Source: Metabacillus litoralis (lineage in GTDB: Bacteria > Bacillota > Bacilli > Bacillales > Bacillaceae). From it: a stretch of 64,000 nt of DNA. Shown here one piece after another: positions 55,113 to 64,000 of the stretch. The stretch's first letter is position 1; every line of letters begins with the position of its first letter. The notes under the pieces are model-generated. The model searched no databases. It had not been told where the DNA came from and saw nothing but the letters and a program-made list of their open reading frames with translations. Where the stretch lies: NCBI RefSeq assembly GCF_003667825.1, contig NZ_CP033043.1, forward strand, positions 1,179,001-1,243,000. Reading direction: 5' to 3'. Both the position numbers and the translations under genes were made by a program.

Positions 55113-56747
55113 TTGCTAGGAAAATTACTTGTGATCGGATTTGGCCCAGGAAGCTTTGAACATATGACAAAAAGGGCTCAAGATGCGATTCAAGAAAGTG
55201 ACTGTATCATTGGATACAAAACATATGTTGAATTGATTCAGGACCTTTTAACAGATCAAGAGATTATTAGTACAGGAATGTCAGAGGAAGTAAGCCGTGC
55301 CCAAGCAGCTGTAAAACTTGCAGAAGAGGGCAAAACAGTCGCGGTCATATCAAGTGGTGATGCCGGAGTGTATGGAATGGCCGGACTAGTTTATGAAGTT
55401 TTAATTGAAAAAGGTTGGTCAGAAGAAACAGGTGTGAGTGTTGAAGTCATTCCGGGTGTTTCGGCTATTAATTCATGTGCATCGCTTTTAGGTGCTCCGA
55501 TTATGCATGATGCATGCACAATCAGCCTCAGTGACCATTTAACTCCTTGGGAATTGATTGAAAAGCGTATTGATGCAGCTGCTCAGGCTGATTTTGTTAT
55601 TACTCTTTATAATCCTAAAAGTGGTCGCCGAACAAGACAAATACAAGAGGCGCAACGGATTTTATTAAGTTATCGTTCACCATTAACACCAGTTGGACTT
55701 GTAAAAAGTGCGTATCGTGACAGACAGCATATCGTTATTACAGATCTTGAGCATATGCTTGATTATGATATCGGAATGCTTACAACGGTTGTGATTGGAA
55801 ATTCATCAACATTTTTATATGACAATAAAATGATTACGCCAAGAGGTTATCAACGTAAGTATACGTTAAATACAACTGAGCAGAGATTAAAGCCACATGA
55901 GCGTCTTCGACATGAAAACGAACCATGGGCATTACATAAAGGTATTAACGATATGCCACCAACTAAAAAAGCAAAAGCAACGAAAGAAAAAGATAGTTCT
56001 TTGCAACTTGCGTTAGAAGCGTTGCAAAAAGTTAAGGGTAATACAGCTTCTTCCATTAACGAAGAAAAGGCTCAAATTTCTGTAAACAACCCGATTACAT
56101 CGATTTTTGAATTAGCCGTCAGCCCTGGTATTGCAAATAAAAAATTCACTCCAAAACAGATGATGACTCTTGCAGAAGTGACAGGGGACGATGGTTCAAT
56201 GGAGTATACACCACATCATCAAATTCTGTTACGAATACCTACTAGTGAACCGGAAGTGATCACCGAAAAACTTAAAGATGTTGGATTTCTATTAGAACCA
56301 ATTGGTGATGTTTTTCAAATCAAGGCTTGTGATTTTTGTGAAGGAGAAAAGAAAGATTCCATTCCATATGCAGAGGAGCTTCATGAAAAGTTAAGTGGGC
56401 TAGATTTACCAAAAGAATTAAAGGTAGGATTTAACGGCTGTGGTATGGCATGTTTTGGTGCTGTGAATGAAGACATTGGAATTATTTTTCGAAAAGGAAA
56501 ATTTGATTTATTTTTAGGAGCTAAAACAGTCGGCAGAACAGCCCATCCAGGTCAGCCGGTTGCTGAAGGAATAGAGCCTGAAAAAATCGTCGAAGTGATT
56601 GAAAATATTGTTCATGAATACAAGGAAAAAGGACATCCAAACGAAAGATTTTTCAAGTATTTTAAACGTGTAGGTAATGTTCAAGGCTATTCATATAGGG
56701 ACATGAGTCCAAAAATTGAAATTGAACCAGCTCCGTGCGGAGATTAA
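55113..56747 (+). CDS. cbiH60: CbiH60: cobalt-factor III methyltransferase with Fe-S domain
   Basis: 544 aa, a fusion. Residues 1-~245 are the CbiH C17-methyltransferase (YMPP fold; LVIGFGPGSFEHMTKRAQ, AVISSGDAGVYG), which methylates C17 and contracts the ring. A basic linker leads to a sulfite-reductase-like domain with CDFCEGE and NGCGMACFG, fitting a 4Fe-4S site. Known as CbiH60 from B. megaterium. TTG at 55113 follows GAAGGAGGAATTTAC; an upstream in-frame TTG (55095) is not preferred. Confidence 0.93.
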   Translation: MLGKLLVIGFGPGSFEHMTKRAQDAIQESDCIIGYKTYVELIQDLLTDQEIISTGMSEEVSRAQAAVKLAEEGKTVAVISSGDAGVYGMAGLVYEVLIEKGWSEETGVSVEVIPGVSAINSCASLLGAPIMHDACTISLSDHLTPWELIEKRIDAAAQADFVITLYNPKSGRRTRQIQEAQRILLSYRSPLTPVGLVKSAYRDRQHIVITDLEHMLDYDIGMLTTVVIGNSSTFLYDNKMITPRGYQRKYTLNTTEQRLKPHERLRHENEPWALHKGINDMPPTKKAKATKEKDSSLQLALEALQKVKGNTASSINEEKAQISVNNPITSIFELAVSPGIANKKFTPKQMMTLAEVTGDDGSMEYTPHHQILLRIPTSEPEVITEKLKDVGFLLEPIGDVFQIKACDFCEGEKKDSIPYAEELHEKLSGLDLPKELKVGFNGCGMACFGAVNEDIGIIFRKGKFDLFLGAKTVGRTAHPGQPVAEGIEPEKIVEVIENIVHEYKEKGHPNERFFKYFKRVGNVQGYSYRDMSPKIEIEPAPCGD

Positions 56748-56767
56748 TAAGGATAGGGGAGAATACT

Positions 56768-57682
56768 ATGAAAGCAATTTTACTCGTTGGACATGGAAGT
56801 CGAGATCATGAAGGAAACGACCAAGTAAGACAAACAATTGAAGAGCTAAAGCCACAACTAGATTCGGAGCTTTTAGTGGAAACCTGTTTTTTAGAGTTCG
56901 AACGACCAACTATTAACCAAGGTATTCAAACATGTGTAGAAAAAGGGGCAACTAGTGTTTTTGTCATTCCACTAATGCTACTTGCAGCAGGACATTCTAA
57001 AATCCATATTCCAGCAGCGATTGATGAAGCGAAGGAAAAGTATCCTCATGTATCATTTACGTATGGAAGACCTTTTGGCATACATGAAGAAACAATGGAA
57101 ATTTGTAAAAGCCGCTTAGAAGAAGTTGGCGAGAAAATCAACGAAGAAGATCCTGAAACAGCTGTTATTTTGTTAGGTCGCGGTGGCAGTGATCCTGATG
57201 CAAACAGTGATTTATATAAAATTACAAGACTTTTATGGGAAAAGCTACATTATAAATTTGTTGAGCCTGCTTTTATGGGTGTAACAGATCCGTTAATTAA
57301 AGAAGGCGTTGAACGCTGTGTGAAATTAGGCGCAAAGAGAATTGTTATTTTACCTTATTTCCTATTTACTGGTATTTTAATCAAACGTTTAGAGAACATG
57401 ATTGAAGAGTTTCAACAAGAGTTTCCAGAGGTTGAATTCAAGCTTGCCGGCTATTTTGGCTTTCACTCAAGACTTAAAACAATTATAAAAGATCGAATTC
57501 AAGAAGCGTTGCAAGGTGAAGTGAAAATGAACTGTGATACATGTGTATACCGAATTGAGGCAATGGAACATATTGATCATCATCACCACCATGATCACGA
57601 TCATGACCACGGGCACCACCATCATCACCATCATGACCATGATCACGAGCATCACCATGAGCCAGAGGTTCAAAAACTATGA
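56768..57682 (+). CDS. cbiX: Sirohydrochlorin cobaltochelatase CbiX (long, His-rich)
   Basis: 304 aa; inserts Co2+ into sirohydrochlorin. Two CbiX/SirB-like halves, the first starting LLVGHGSRDHEGND. Then MNCDTC, the M-x-C-x2-C motif associated with an iron-sulfur centre in the B. megaterium enzyme, and a tail of about 35 residues consisting almost wholly of His and Asp. ATG at 56768 follows AGGGGAGAA. The His-rich tail could bind cobalt. Overlaps cbiJ by 4 bp. Confidence 0.93.
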   Translation: MKAILLVGHGSRDHEGNDQVRQTIEELKPQLDSELLVETCFLEFERPTINQGIQTCVEKGATSVFVIPLMLLAAGHSKIHIPAAIDEAKEKYPHVSFTYGRPFGIHEETMEICKSRLEEVGEKINEEDPETAVILLGRGGSDPDANSDLYKITRLLWEKLHYKFVEPAFMGVTDPLIKEGVERCVKLGAKRIVILPYFLFTGILIKRLENMIEEFQQEFPEVEFKLAGYFGFHSRLKTIIKDRIQEALQGEVKMNCDTCVYRIEAMEHIDHHHHHDHDHDHGHHHHHHHDHDHEHHHEPEVQKL

Positions 57683-58458
57683 TTCTTTTTTTAGCCGGTA
57701 CAAGTGATGCTAGAGCACTAGCACTAACTGTGAAAGAAGCAGGTTACAACATTCTTACAACAGTCGTCACAGAGAATGCAGGAAAAGAAATGCAAAAGGT
57801 CGGCTTAGATGTATATGTAGGAAGGCTTACGGATGAAGATTTTACAACGATGATTAAAGAACAAGGCTTTCAAGTGATTGTAGATGCTAGTCATCCGTTT
57901 GCAGAGGAGGCTAGCAAAAATGCACTTTTGGGGGCAAAAGCAGCTGGTGTTCCATATATCCGTTATGAGCGGGAGTCTCAAGTCTATGAACATAAAGGGA
58001 TTGTAATGGTTGAAGGCTACGAGGAGGCAGCAGAGGTTGCTGCTGAAAAAAAAGGTGTGATTATGCTAACAACTGGGAGTAAAACTCTAGAAATTTTCAC
58101 TCGTAGATTACTAGATCAACCGAATACTCGTGTTATTGCTAGGATGCTTCCAAGGAAAGATAATATGGAAAAATGCGAAAAGCTTGGTTTTCCTCAAAAA
58201 GACATCGTCGCGATTCAAGGTCCGTTTTCAAAAGAATTTAATGCAGCTCTTTATAAACAGTACGGAGTAACAACGATGATCACAAAGGAAAGCGGCAAAG
58301 CAGGTTCTGTTGATGAGAAATTAGAAGCAGCTTTGGAGCTTGGTATCGAGACAATTATGATTAAAAGACCAAAGATTCAATATGGTCATGCTTACTCTGA
58401 CTTTGAAGGAGTACTCAGCCATATTAACAGAATATTTGATAAAAAATTGGAGGAATAG
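57679..58458 (+). CDS. cbiJ: Cobalt-precorrin-6A reductase CbiJ
   Basis: 259 aa; NAD(P)H reduces the corrin ring. Nucleotide-binding LAGTSDARAL near the N-terminus, DASHPFAEEAS, and TKESGKAGSVDEK near the C-terminus are family motifs. Coupled to cbiX by an ATGA overlap; one base before cbiC. Confidence 0.93.
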   Translation: MILFLAGTSDARALALTVKEAGYNILTTVVTENAGKEMQKVGLDVYVGRLTDEDFTTMIKEQGFQVIVDASHPFAEEASKNALLGAKAAGVPYIRYERESQVYEHKGIVMVEGYEEAAEVAAEKKGVIMLTTGSKTLEIFTRRLLDQPNTRVIARMLPRKDNMEKCEKLGFPQKDIVAIQGPFSKEFNAALYKQYGVTTMITKESGKAGSVDEKLEAALELGIETIMIKRPKIQYGHAYSDFEGVLSHINRIFDKKLEE

Positions 58459-59109
58459 ATGATGGATTTTAAAACAGAATTCAAACCACTTACAGTTCAG
58501 CCTCAAGAAATTGAGGGAATTAGTTTTCAAATGATCGATTCAGAGTTTGGTGATCATAACTTTACCGAAGAGCAATATAAGGTTGTCCAACGTGTTGTAC
58601 ATGCCTCCGCTGATTTTGAATTAGGTCATAGCATGCTTTTTCACGATAAAGCTGTTCAAGCTGGTATTGATGCAATTCGTAATGGTGAACAAGTATATGC
58701 GGATGTTCAAATGATTTTAGGCGGCGTCAGTAAGCCAAGAATTGAAAAACATGGCGGTGGTGTACATGTTTACATTTCAGACCCAGACGTCATGGAGGAA
58801 GCAAAGCGTTTAAACACAACTCGTGCGATTATTTCTGTTAGAAAAGCGATTAAACAGTTTGACGGAGGAATTTTTGCGATTGGTAATGCACCAACAGCTT
58901 TACTTGAATTGATTCGGTTAATTAAGGAAGGTGAAGCTAAACCGAGCCTAGTCATCGGTTTACCTGTTGGTTTCGTATCAGCGCCGGAATCAAAAGAAGA
59001 ATTAGCAAAATTAGACGTACCATTCATTACGAATGTAGGTAGAAAAGGTGGTAGTACCGTTACGGTTGCAGCGTTAAACGCAATCTCTCTTCTTGCAGAT
59101 AAGGAATAA
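58459..59109 (+). CDS. cbiC: Cobalt-precorrin-8 methylmutase CbiC
   Basis: 216 aa; moves the C11 methyl to C12. QRVVHASADFE holds the catalytic His, and NAPTALLELIRL plus GLPVGFVSAPESKEEL are CobH/CbiC signatures. A preceding GGAGGAA sits in the cbiJ end; ATG ATG tandem starts. Confidence 0.95.
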   Translation: MMDFKTEFKPLTVQPQEIEGISFQMIDSEFGDHNFTEEQYKVVQRVVHASADFELGHSMLFHDKAVQAGIDAIRNGEQVYADVQMILGGVSKPRIEKHGGGVHVYISDPDVMEEAKRLNTTRAIISVRKAIKQFDGGIFAIGNAPTALLELIRLIKEGEAKPSLVIGLPVGFVSAPESKEELAKLDVPFITNVGRKGGSTVTVAALNAISLLADKE

Positions 59110-59112
59110 ACG

Positions 59113-60249
59113 ATGAACGGAAAAACCAAAAAAAAAGACAAAAGTGAAATGCGCTCCGGTTATACAACAGGTGCATGTGCAACGGCGACGACCAAAGCCG
59201 CATTACTTGCATTAATTACAGGTGAGCCTCAAATGGAGAGCACGATTTATTTACCTGTTGGAAAATTTGCGACATTTGTCATGGAAAGCTGCACTGTAGA
59301 AGCAAACGTTGCTGAAGCTGGAACAATTAAAGATGCCGGAGATGATCCAGATGCTACTCATGGAGCTCTGATTAGATCAACTGTTTCATGGAGTGAAACA
59401 CCAGGCATCACACTTGATGGCGGAATTGGCGTTGGTCGTGTCACAAAAGAAGGTCTTCCTGTCCCAGTTGGTGAAGCAGCGATTAACCCTGTACCAAGAA
59501 AAATGATTCTTGAAACAGCAGCGGAGGTCCTTCAAAACCATAACATTACAAGAGGAATCACGATCATTATTTCTGTTCCTGATGGAGAGAAAATGGCCGA
59601 AAAAACATTAAACAAACGACTTGGTATTATTGGTGGAATTTCCATATTAGGAACAAGAGGCACTGTTATTCCATTTTCAAGCTCCGCTTATATGGCGAGT
59701 ATTGTTCAAGCGGTTAGTGTTGCACGAGCAAGTGAATGTGAGCATGTTGTGATTACAACGGGTGGTCGCAGTGAGAAGTATGCGATGCAGCAATATCCGG
59801 AGCTTCCTGAAGAAGCCTTTATTGAAATGGGTGACTTTGTTGGGTTCACTCTAAAGCAATGTAAGAAACAAGGAATCAAAAAGGTTTCTCTTGTTGGAAT
59901 GATGGGGAAATTTTCAAAGGTAGCTCAAGGTGTGATGATGGTCCACTCAAAAAGTGCACCAGTTGATTTTAATTTTCTCGCAAATGTTGCTGTTGCTGCT
60001 GGTGTAAAAGATGAAAAATTAATTGATGAAATAAAGCAAGCCAATACCGCATCACAAGTTGGAGATTTGATGGCAGCGAATGGTGTCAATGATTTTTTCA
60101 CCATACTTTGTGAAAATTGCTGTCTTTCAGGTTTAAAAGAAATTGGCGGCGGAATCTCAATAGAAACAAGTTTGTACACGATGAAAGGTGCATTGCTTGG
60201 AAAGGCAGGTAAACATGACGAAGAAAATGAAAGTAATTGGAATCGGTGA
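59113..60249 (+). CDS. cbiD: Cobalt-precorrin-5B C1-methyltransferase CbiD
   Basis: 378 aa; SAM-dependent methylation at C1. [19 protein letters not shown] and the [11 protein letters not shown] region are diagnostic. Overlaps cbiET by about 35 bp, suggesting coupled translation. Confidence 0.95.
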   Translation: MNGKTKKKDKSEMRSGYTTGACATATTKAALLALITGEPQMESTIYLPVGKFATFVMESCTVEANVAEAGTIKDAGDDPDATHGALIRSTVSWSETPGITLDGGIGVGRVTKEGLPVPVGEAAINPVPRKMILETAAEVLQNHNITRGITIIISVPDGEKMAEKTLNKRLGIIGGISILGTRGTVIPFSSSAYMASIVQAVSVARASECEHVVITTGGRSEKYAMQQYPELPEEAFIEMGDFVGFTLKQCKKQGIKKVSLVGMMGKFSKVAQGVMMVHSKSAPVDFNFLANVAVAAGVKDEKLIDEIKQANTASQVGDLMAANGVNDFFTILCENCCLSGLKEIGGGISIETSLYTMKGALLGKAGKHDEENESNWNR

Positions 60250-61423
60250 CGATGGCAAACAAAGCCTGCTTCCAGTTTATGAAAAATGGATTTATGAGAG
60301 TGATCTTCTCGTAGGAGGAGAACGACAGCTATCATTTTTCAAAGATTTTACTGGTGAAAAGAAAGTCATAAAAGGTGGTCTTTCTTCACTCGTAAGTGAC
60401 TTAGAGAAGGAAAACCGTAAAATTGTTGTCCTTGCATCAGGTGATCCTCTTTTTTATGGAATAGGGAGCTATCTTGCAAAAAAACTGGATGTTGAGGTTT
60501 ATCCTTATTTAAGCTCTTTACAACAAGCCTTTGCTAGAATGAATGAAAGCTGGCAGGATGCCTACATCACTAGTCTACATGGCAGAAGTATAAAAGGTCT
60601 TGTGCAAAAAATAAACGGAAAAGAAAAAATTGCTCTTCTAACAGATGAGGAGAATAGCCCCTCTCAAATCGCTCGCTATCTACGTTCCTTTGGAGTTTCA
60701 GAATATAAGGCATTTGTTGCTGAAAACCTTGGTGGTGAGCAAGAGCGCTGTGCTTTTTACAGTTTAGAAGAACTTGAGAATATGGAGTTCTCTCCACTTA
60801 ATGTTGTTATTTTGAAAAAAACATCTGAAGTGAAATCTTGGACTATAGGCATTGATGATGAAGAATTTCATCAAAGAAAGCCTGAAAAAGGTCTTTTAAC
60901 AAAAAAAGAAATAAGAACACTTAGCTTAAGTGAATTAAAGCTTTCAAAAAACAGTGTTATGTGGGATATCGGTACTTGTACAGGTTCTGTTGCCATTGAG
61001 GCCTGTTTAATTGCTAATGAAGGACAAGTATTTGCCATTGAAAAAAATGATCACGACCTAGAGAATTGTCGGTTAAATATGCAGAAATTCAGAACAGATT
61101 TTACGGTTGTTCAAGGAAAAGCTCCCGAACACTTAGAAGCATTCCCTAATCCAGATGCTATTTTCATTGGGGGAACTGCTGGTGGCATGGAAGAAATTCT
61201 GAAGGTTTGCTGTTCGCGTCTTAACAAGGGTGGAAGAATTGTGCTAAATGCAGTGACCATCGAAAATTTATATCAAGCTGTTGAATGCTTTAAGCAAAAC
61301 GGTTTCCAGGTTACTATTACGCTTTCACAAATTTCAAGAAGTAAACCAATATTAAATCTTACGCGTTTTGACGCGTTGAACCCGATCTATATTATTACTG
61401 CACAACATAAGGAAGGGGAATAA
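60215..61423 (+). CDS. cbiET: CbiET fusion: precorrin-7 methyltransferase/decarboxylase
   Basis: 402 aa. CbiE half (1-~200) has a YMPP methyltransferase fold with VIGIGDDG and [12 protein letters not shown]. CbiT half (~210-402) has the SAM site [13 protein letters not shown] and FIGGTAGG. Together they methylate C5 and C15 and decarboxylate the C12 acetate chain. ATG at 60215 follows AAAGGCAGGTAAAC. Fused as in B. megaterium. Confidence 0.94.
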   Translation: MTKKMKVIGIGDDGKQSLLPVYEKWIYESDLLVGGERQLSFFKDFTGEKKVIKGGLSSLVSDLEKENRKIVVLASGDPLFYGIGSYLAKKLDVEVYPYLSSLQQAFARMNESWQDAYITSLHGRSIKGLVQKINGKEKIALLTDEENSPSQIARYLRSFGVSEYKAFVAENLGGEQERCAFYSLEELENMEFSPLNVVILKKTSEVKSWTIGIDDEEFHQRKPEKGLLTKKEIRTLSLSELKLSKNSVMWDIGTCTGSVAIEACLIANEGQVFAIEKNDHDLENCRLNMQKFRTDFTVVQGKAPEHLEAFPNPDAIFIGGTAGGMEEILKVCCSRLNKGGRIVLNAVTIENLYQAVECFKQNGFQVTITLSQISRSKPILNLTRFDALNPIYIITAQHKEGE

Positions 61424-61426
61424 AAA

Positions 61427-62128
61427 ATGGTAGGAACTCTTTATGGCTTAGGCGTTGGACCTGGAGATCCAGAGCTTTTAACGGTAAAAGCTTTTCGAAC
61501 GTTAAAAGAAGCACCAGTTATCGCCTATCCGAAAAAACGAAAGGGCAGCAAAAGCTACGCCCATCGCATCATTGATGTATACATAACACCTGGGGAAAAG
61601 GAAATGTTAGGCCTTGTGTTTCCGATGACAAAGGATCCGGAGATTTTAGAGCGCGAATGGTCACATACTGTTGATCTTGTGTGGGATAAGCTGAAAACAG
61701 GCAAGGATGTTGCATTTGTTACAGAAGGTGATCCCCTTTTATATAGTACGTTTATTCATATGATGAATCTTATGAAAGAACGCTATCCAGAAGTAAATAT
61801 TCAAACCGTTCCCGGTATTTCTTCCATAAATGGTGCAGCTTCACGACTAGGTATCGCACTAGCAGAGGGCGATGATCATGTGGCGATTATTCCTGCAAGA
61901 GATGACTATGAAGCAATGAAAAAAGCAATCGTTGAAAATGATTGTGTTATTTTCATTAAAGTAGCTAAGGTGATCGATTTAATGCTAAACATTCTACGCG
62001 AACTAGATTTACTCGAAAAAGCATCTGTTGTGACAAAGGTAACCTCGGATGAAGAAATCATCTGGGACATTCGTGAATTAGATCGTGCAGAGCTGGAATA
62101 TTTAACATTAATGGTGGTGAGAAAATAA
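61427..62128 (+). CDS. cbiL: Cobalt-factor II C20-methyltransferase CbiL
   Basis: 233 aa; SAM-dependent C20 methylation. GLGVGPGDPELLTVKAF and VTEGDPLLYSTFIHM are the family's N-terminal and GDPxxY motifs. The ATG follows GGAAGGGGAA; overlaps cbiF by one base (TAATG). Confidence 0.95.
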   Translation: MVGTLYGLGVGPGDPELLTVKAFRTLKEAPVIAYPKKRKGSKSYAHRIIDVYITPGEKEMLGLVFPMTKDPEILEREWSHTVDLVWDKLKTGKDVAFVTEGDPLLYSTFIHMMNLMKERYPEVNIQTVPGISSINGAASRLGIALAEGDDHVAIIPARDDYEAMKKAIVENDCVIFIKVAKVIDLMLNILRELDLLEKASVVTKVTSDEEIIWDIRELDRAELEYLTLMVVRK

Positions 62129-62901
62129 TGAAAATTACAATTATAGGAGCCGGTCCAGGAGATCCTGATTTAATTACTGTTAAAGGATTAAAGCTGCTTC
62201 AGGAAGCTGATGTTGTCCTCTATGCAGATTCATTAGTTAGCAGTGAGCTAATCGAGAAGGCAAAGCCCGAGGCGGAAGTAATAAAAACAGCAGGCATGCA
62301 TTTAGAGGAAATGGTTGAGGTGATGGTTGATCGCGTACAAGAGGGTAAAAAGGTCGTGCGTGTTCATACAGGTGACCCGGCAGTATATGGTGCGATTATG
62401 GAGCAGATTGCGATTCTAAATAAACAAGATGTTCACGTTGAAATCATTCCTGGAGTTAGCTCTGTTTTTGCTTCAGCTGCAGCTTTAGGTGCTGAGCTAA
62501 CCATTCCTGAGTTAACACAAACCGTTATTCTTACCCGTGCAGAAGGGAGAACGCCTGTTCCTGATGCCGAGAAATTAAAGGATTTAGCGAAACACAACTG
62601 TACAATTGCACTATTTTTAAGTGCAACACTTACGAAAAAAATTGTAAAAGAATTTTTAGATGCAGGCTGGAGCAAGGATACACCAGTTGGGGTTGTATAC
62701 AAAGCAACATGGCCTGATCAAAAAATTGTTCGTTCCACACTTGAGCATCTTGATGATGATATGCGCACAAACGGCATACGTAAACAAGCAATGATTCTAG
62801 CAGGCTGGGCACTTGATCCTGATATTCATCATAAAGATTTTAAATCAAAGCTTTATGATAAAGCATTCACTCATGGCTATCGTAAAGGAGTGAAAGAATG
62901 A
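62128..62901 (+). CDS. cbiF: Cobalt-precorrin-4 C11-methyltransferase CbiF
   Basis: 257 aa. IIGAGPGDPDLITVKGLKLL, HTGDPAVYGAIMEQ and TRAEGRTPVPDAEKL are CbiF signatures. Overlaps cbiL by 1 bp and cbiG by 4 bp (ATGA). Confidence 0.95.
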   Translation: MKITIIGAGPGDPDLITVKGLKLLQEADVVLYADSLVSSELIEKAKPEAEVIKTAGMHLEEMVEVMVDRVQEGKKVVRVHTGDPAVYGAIMEQIAILNKQDVHVEIIPGVSSVFASAAALGAELTIPELTQTVILTRAEGRTPVPDAEKLKDLAKHNCTIALFLSATLTKKIVKEFLDAGWSKDTPVGVVYKATWPDQKIVRSTLEHLDDDMRTNGIRKQAMILAGWALDPDIHHKDFKSKLYDKAFTHGYRKGVKE

Positions 62902-64000
62902 CGCTCGTTTTAGAAGAAGGAAAAATTTTGGATCTAAAACAAACAGGTCAATATGCTGTTATTGCCATCACAAAGCATGGAGTGGAGTTAGCTCGTCATC
63001 TTACTGCTAATTTTCATCAAACAGACTTGTTTTATATGAGCAAATTTGAAAAAGGAGACGAAGATGCCCGGAATATTACTCTTTTTGAGGGAAATGTCCG
63101 CATGCTGCTTCCAACTCTTTTTCAAACATATAAAGGTATCATTATGATCATTTCTTTAGGCGCTGTTGTTCGAATGATTGCTCCTATTTTAAAAGATAAA
63201 AAAACAGATCCTGCTGTTGTGGTCATAGATGATAAAGGCAACCATGTGATCAGTGTGCTTTCAGGTCACTTAGGTGGAGCTAATGAGCTAACAAGAGAAG
63301 TGGCCGAATTATTAAAAGCAACACCGGTTATTACCACAGCCTCCGATGTTCAAAAAACCATTCCTGTGGATTTATTTGGAAGCCGATTCGGCTGGGTATG
63401 GGAGAGCGCTGAAAAATTAACACCTGTTAGTGCTTCAGTTGTAAATGAAGAGCATGTTGCCATTGTTCAAGAATCAGGTGAAAAAGAATGGTGGACATAT
63501 GATACTCCTTTACCGGAAACATTGAAAATTTATCAGAATATTCAAGACGCAATCTCGGCAAAGCCTCAAGCAGCACTTGTTGTTACACATCGAAACCTAA
63601 CAGAAGCTGAAAGTGTCATTTTACAAAACGGCGTTCTTTACCGACCTAAGGTTCTCGTTCTTGGTATTGGGTGTAATCGGGGCACATCGAAGGAAGAAAT
63701 TGAACAGGTGATCGAGGAAACATTGCAGGAGTTACAGTTTTCGCCGAAAAGTGTGAAAGCAATTTGTTCAATTGATTTGAAAAAAGATGAACAAGGCATT
63801 ATTGAGGTTGCACAGAAACATCAATGGGAATTCACCTGTTATTCGGCTGAAGAATTGAATCGTGTACCGATCGAGCTTCCTTCAGAAACTGTATATAAAT
63901 TTACAGGTGCATACGGGGTTAGTGAACCGGCTGCCCGCTTATATAGTGGGGCATCATCACTTTCACTAACAAAGAAAAAATCAGGAAATGTAACGATTTC
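62898..64000 (+). CDS. cbiG: Cobalt-precorrin-5A hydrolase CbiG (partial, runs off window)
   Basis: Starts at the ATG at 62898, four bases into the cbiF end, with AAAGGAG. It opens to the window end without a stop (at least 367 codons). The middle has LGAVVRMIAPIL and SVLSGHLGGANELTRE, and a C-terminal domain LGIGCNRGTSKEEIE, both CbiG. The enzyme opens the delta-lactone and releases acetaldehyde. In B. megaterium the gene is fused to cbiA (cbiGA); whether it is fused here lies outside the window. Confidence 0.93.
   Translation, partial: MTLVLEEGKILDLKQTGQYAVIAITKHGVELARHLTANFHQTDLFYMSKFEKGDEDARNITLFEGNVRMLLPTLFQTYKGIIMIISLGAVVRMIAPILKDKKTDPAVVVIDDKGNHVISVLSGHLGGANELTREVAELLKATPVITTASDVQKTIPVDLFGSRFGWVWESAEKLTPVSASVVNEEHVAIVQESGEKEWWTYDTPLPETLKIYQNIQDAISAKPQAALVVTHRNLTEAESVILQNGVLYRPKVLVLGIGCNRGTSKEEIEQVIEETLQELQFSPKSVKAICSIDLKKDEQGIIEVAQKHQWEFTCYSAEELNRVPIELPSETVYKFTGAYGVSEPAARLYSGASSLSLTKKKSGNVTI

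Noticed and set aside
57467..57673. Minus-strand Met/Val-rich ORF opposite cbiX
   Set aside because: It is the antisense of the His/Asp tail codons (CAT/GAT), so its apparent membrane-like pattern is an artefact.

Overview
The window is a low-GC Firmicute chromosome from a spore-forming Bacillaceae. Evidence: two alpha/beta-type small acid-soluble spore proteins, strong AGGAGG-type ribosome binding sites with frequent TTG/GTG starts, a HutP-controlled hut operon, CcpA-type cre boxes, DUF421, YitT, GtrA and DinB families, and a cobalamin operon in the cbiW-H60-X-J-C-D-ET-L-F-G order that I know from Bacillus (Priestia) megaterium. I cannot assign a species. No rRNA, tRNA, prophage or CRISPR array was found.

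Left part (1-9.1 kb): a secreted LysM-NlpC/P60 cell-wall hydrolase, then an iron-dependent alcohol dehydrogenase in one operon with a GAF-PAS histidine kinase and an NtrC-type response regulator that carries a GSFTGA sigma-54 contact loop. A canonical -24/-12 sigma-54 promoter, with a cre box against it and an inverted repeat upstream, precedes the aldehyde dehydrogenase at 7540. The likely reading is an alcohol-to-acid oxidation module switched by the two-component system.

9.1-24 kb is a mosaic of small monocistronic genes: a deaminase, three DinB-fold proteins, GNAT acetyltransferases, membrane proteins, a SASP, diguanylate cyclases, a permease and Ndk. It also holds a 19-unit 20/21-bp tandem repeat array, an internally deleted IS1182-like element with recognisable terminal inverted repeats, and a GC-rich folded interspersed repeat.

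24-44 kb is catabolic. A BMP-type (nucleoside-like) ABC transporter is followed by an orphan Rieske oxygenase. Then come hutP-HUIG with a visible antiterminator site, a universal stress protein plus a long-form hibernation factor, a cre-preceded amidohydrolase/MIP18-like/DJ-1 operon, and a CdaR-type regulator next to glcD-glcF (glycolate oxidation).

44-54 kb: a TAXI-TRAP transporter operon, a glutathionyl-hydroquinone-reductase-like protein, a second SASP, and two MFS transporters. One of these (OFA family) has a leader with an intrinsic terminator directly before its RBS.

53.9-64 kb: two complete cobalamin riboswitches in series, each with its own terminator, lead into the anaerobic-type cobinamide pathway genes. 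The last gene, cbiG, runs off the window.
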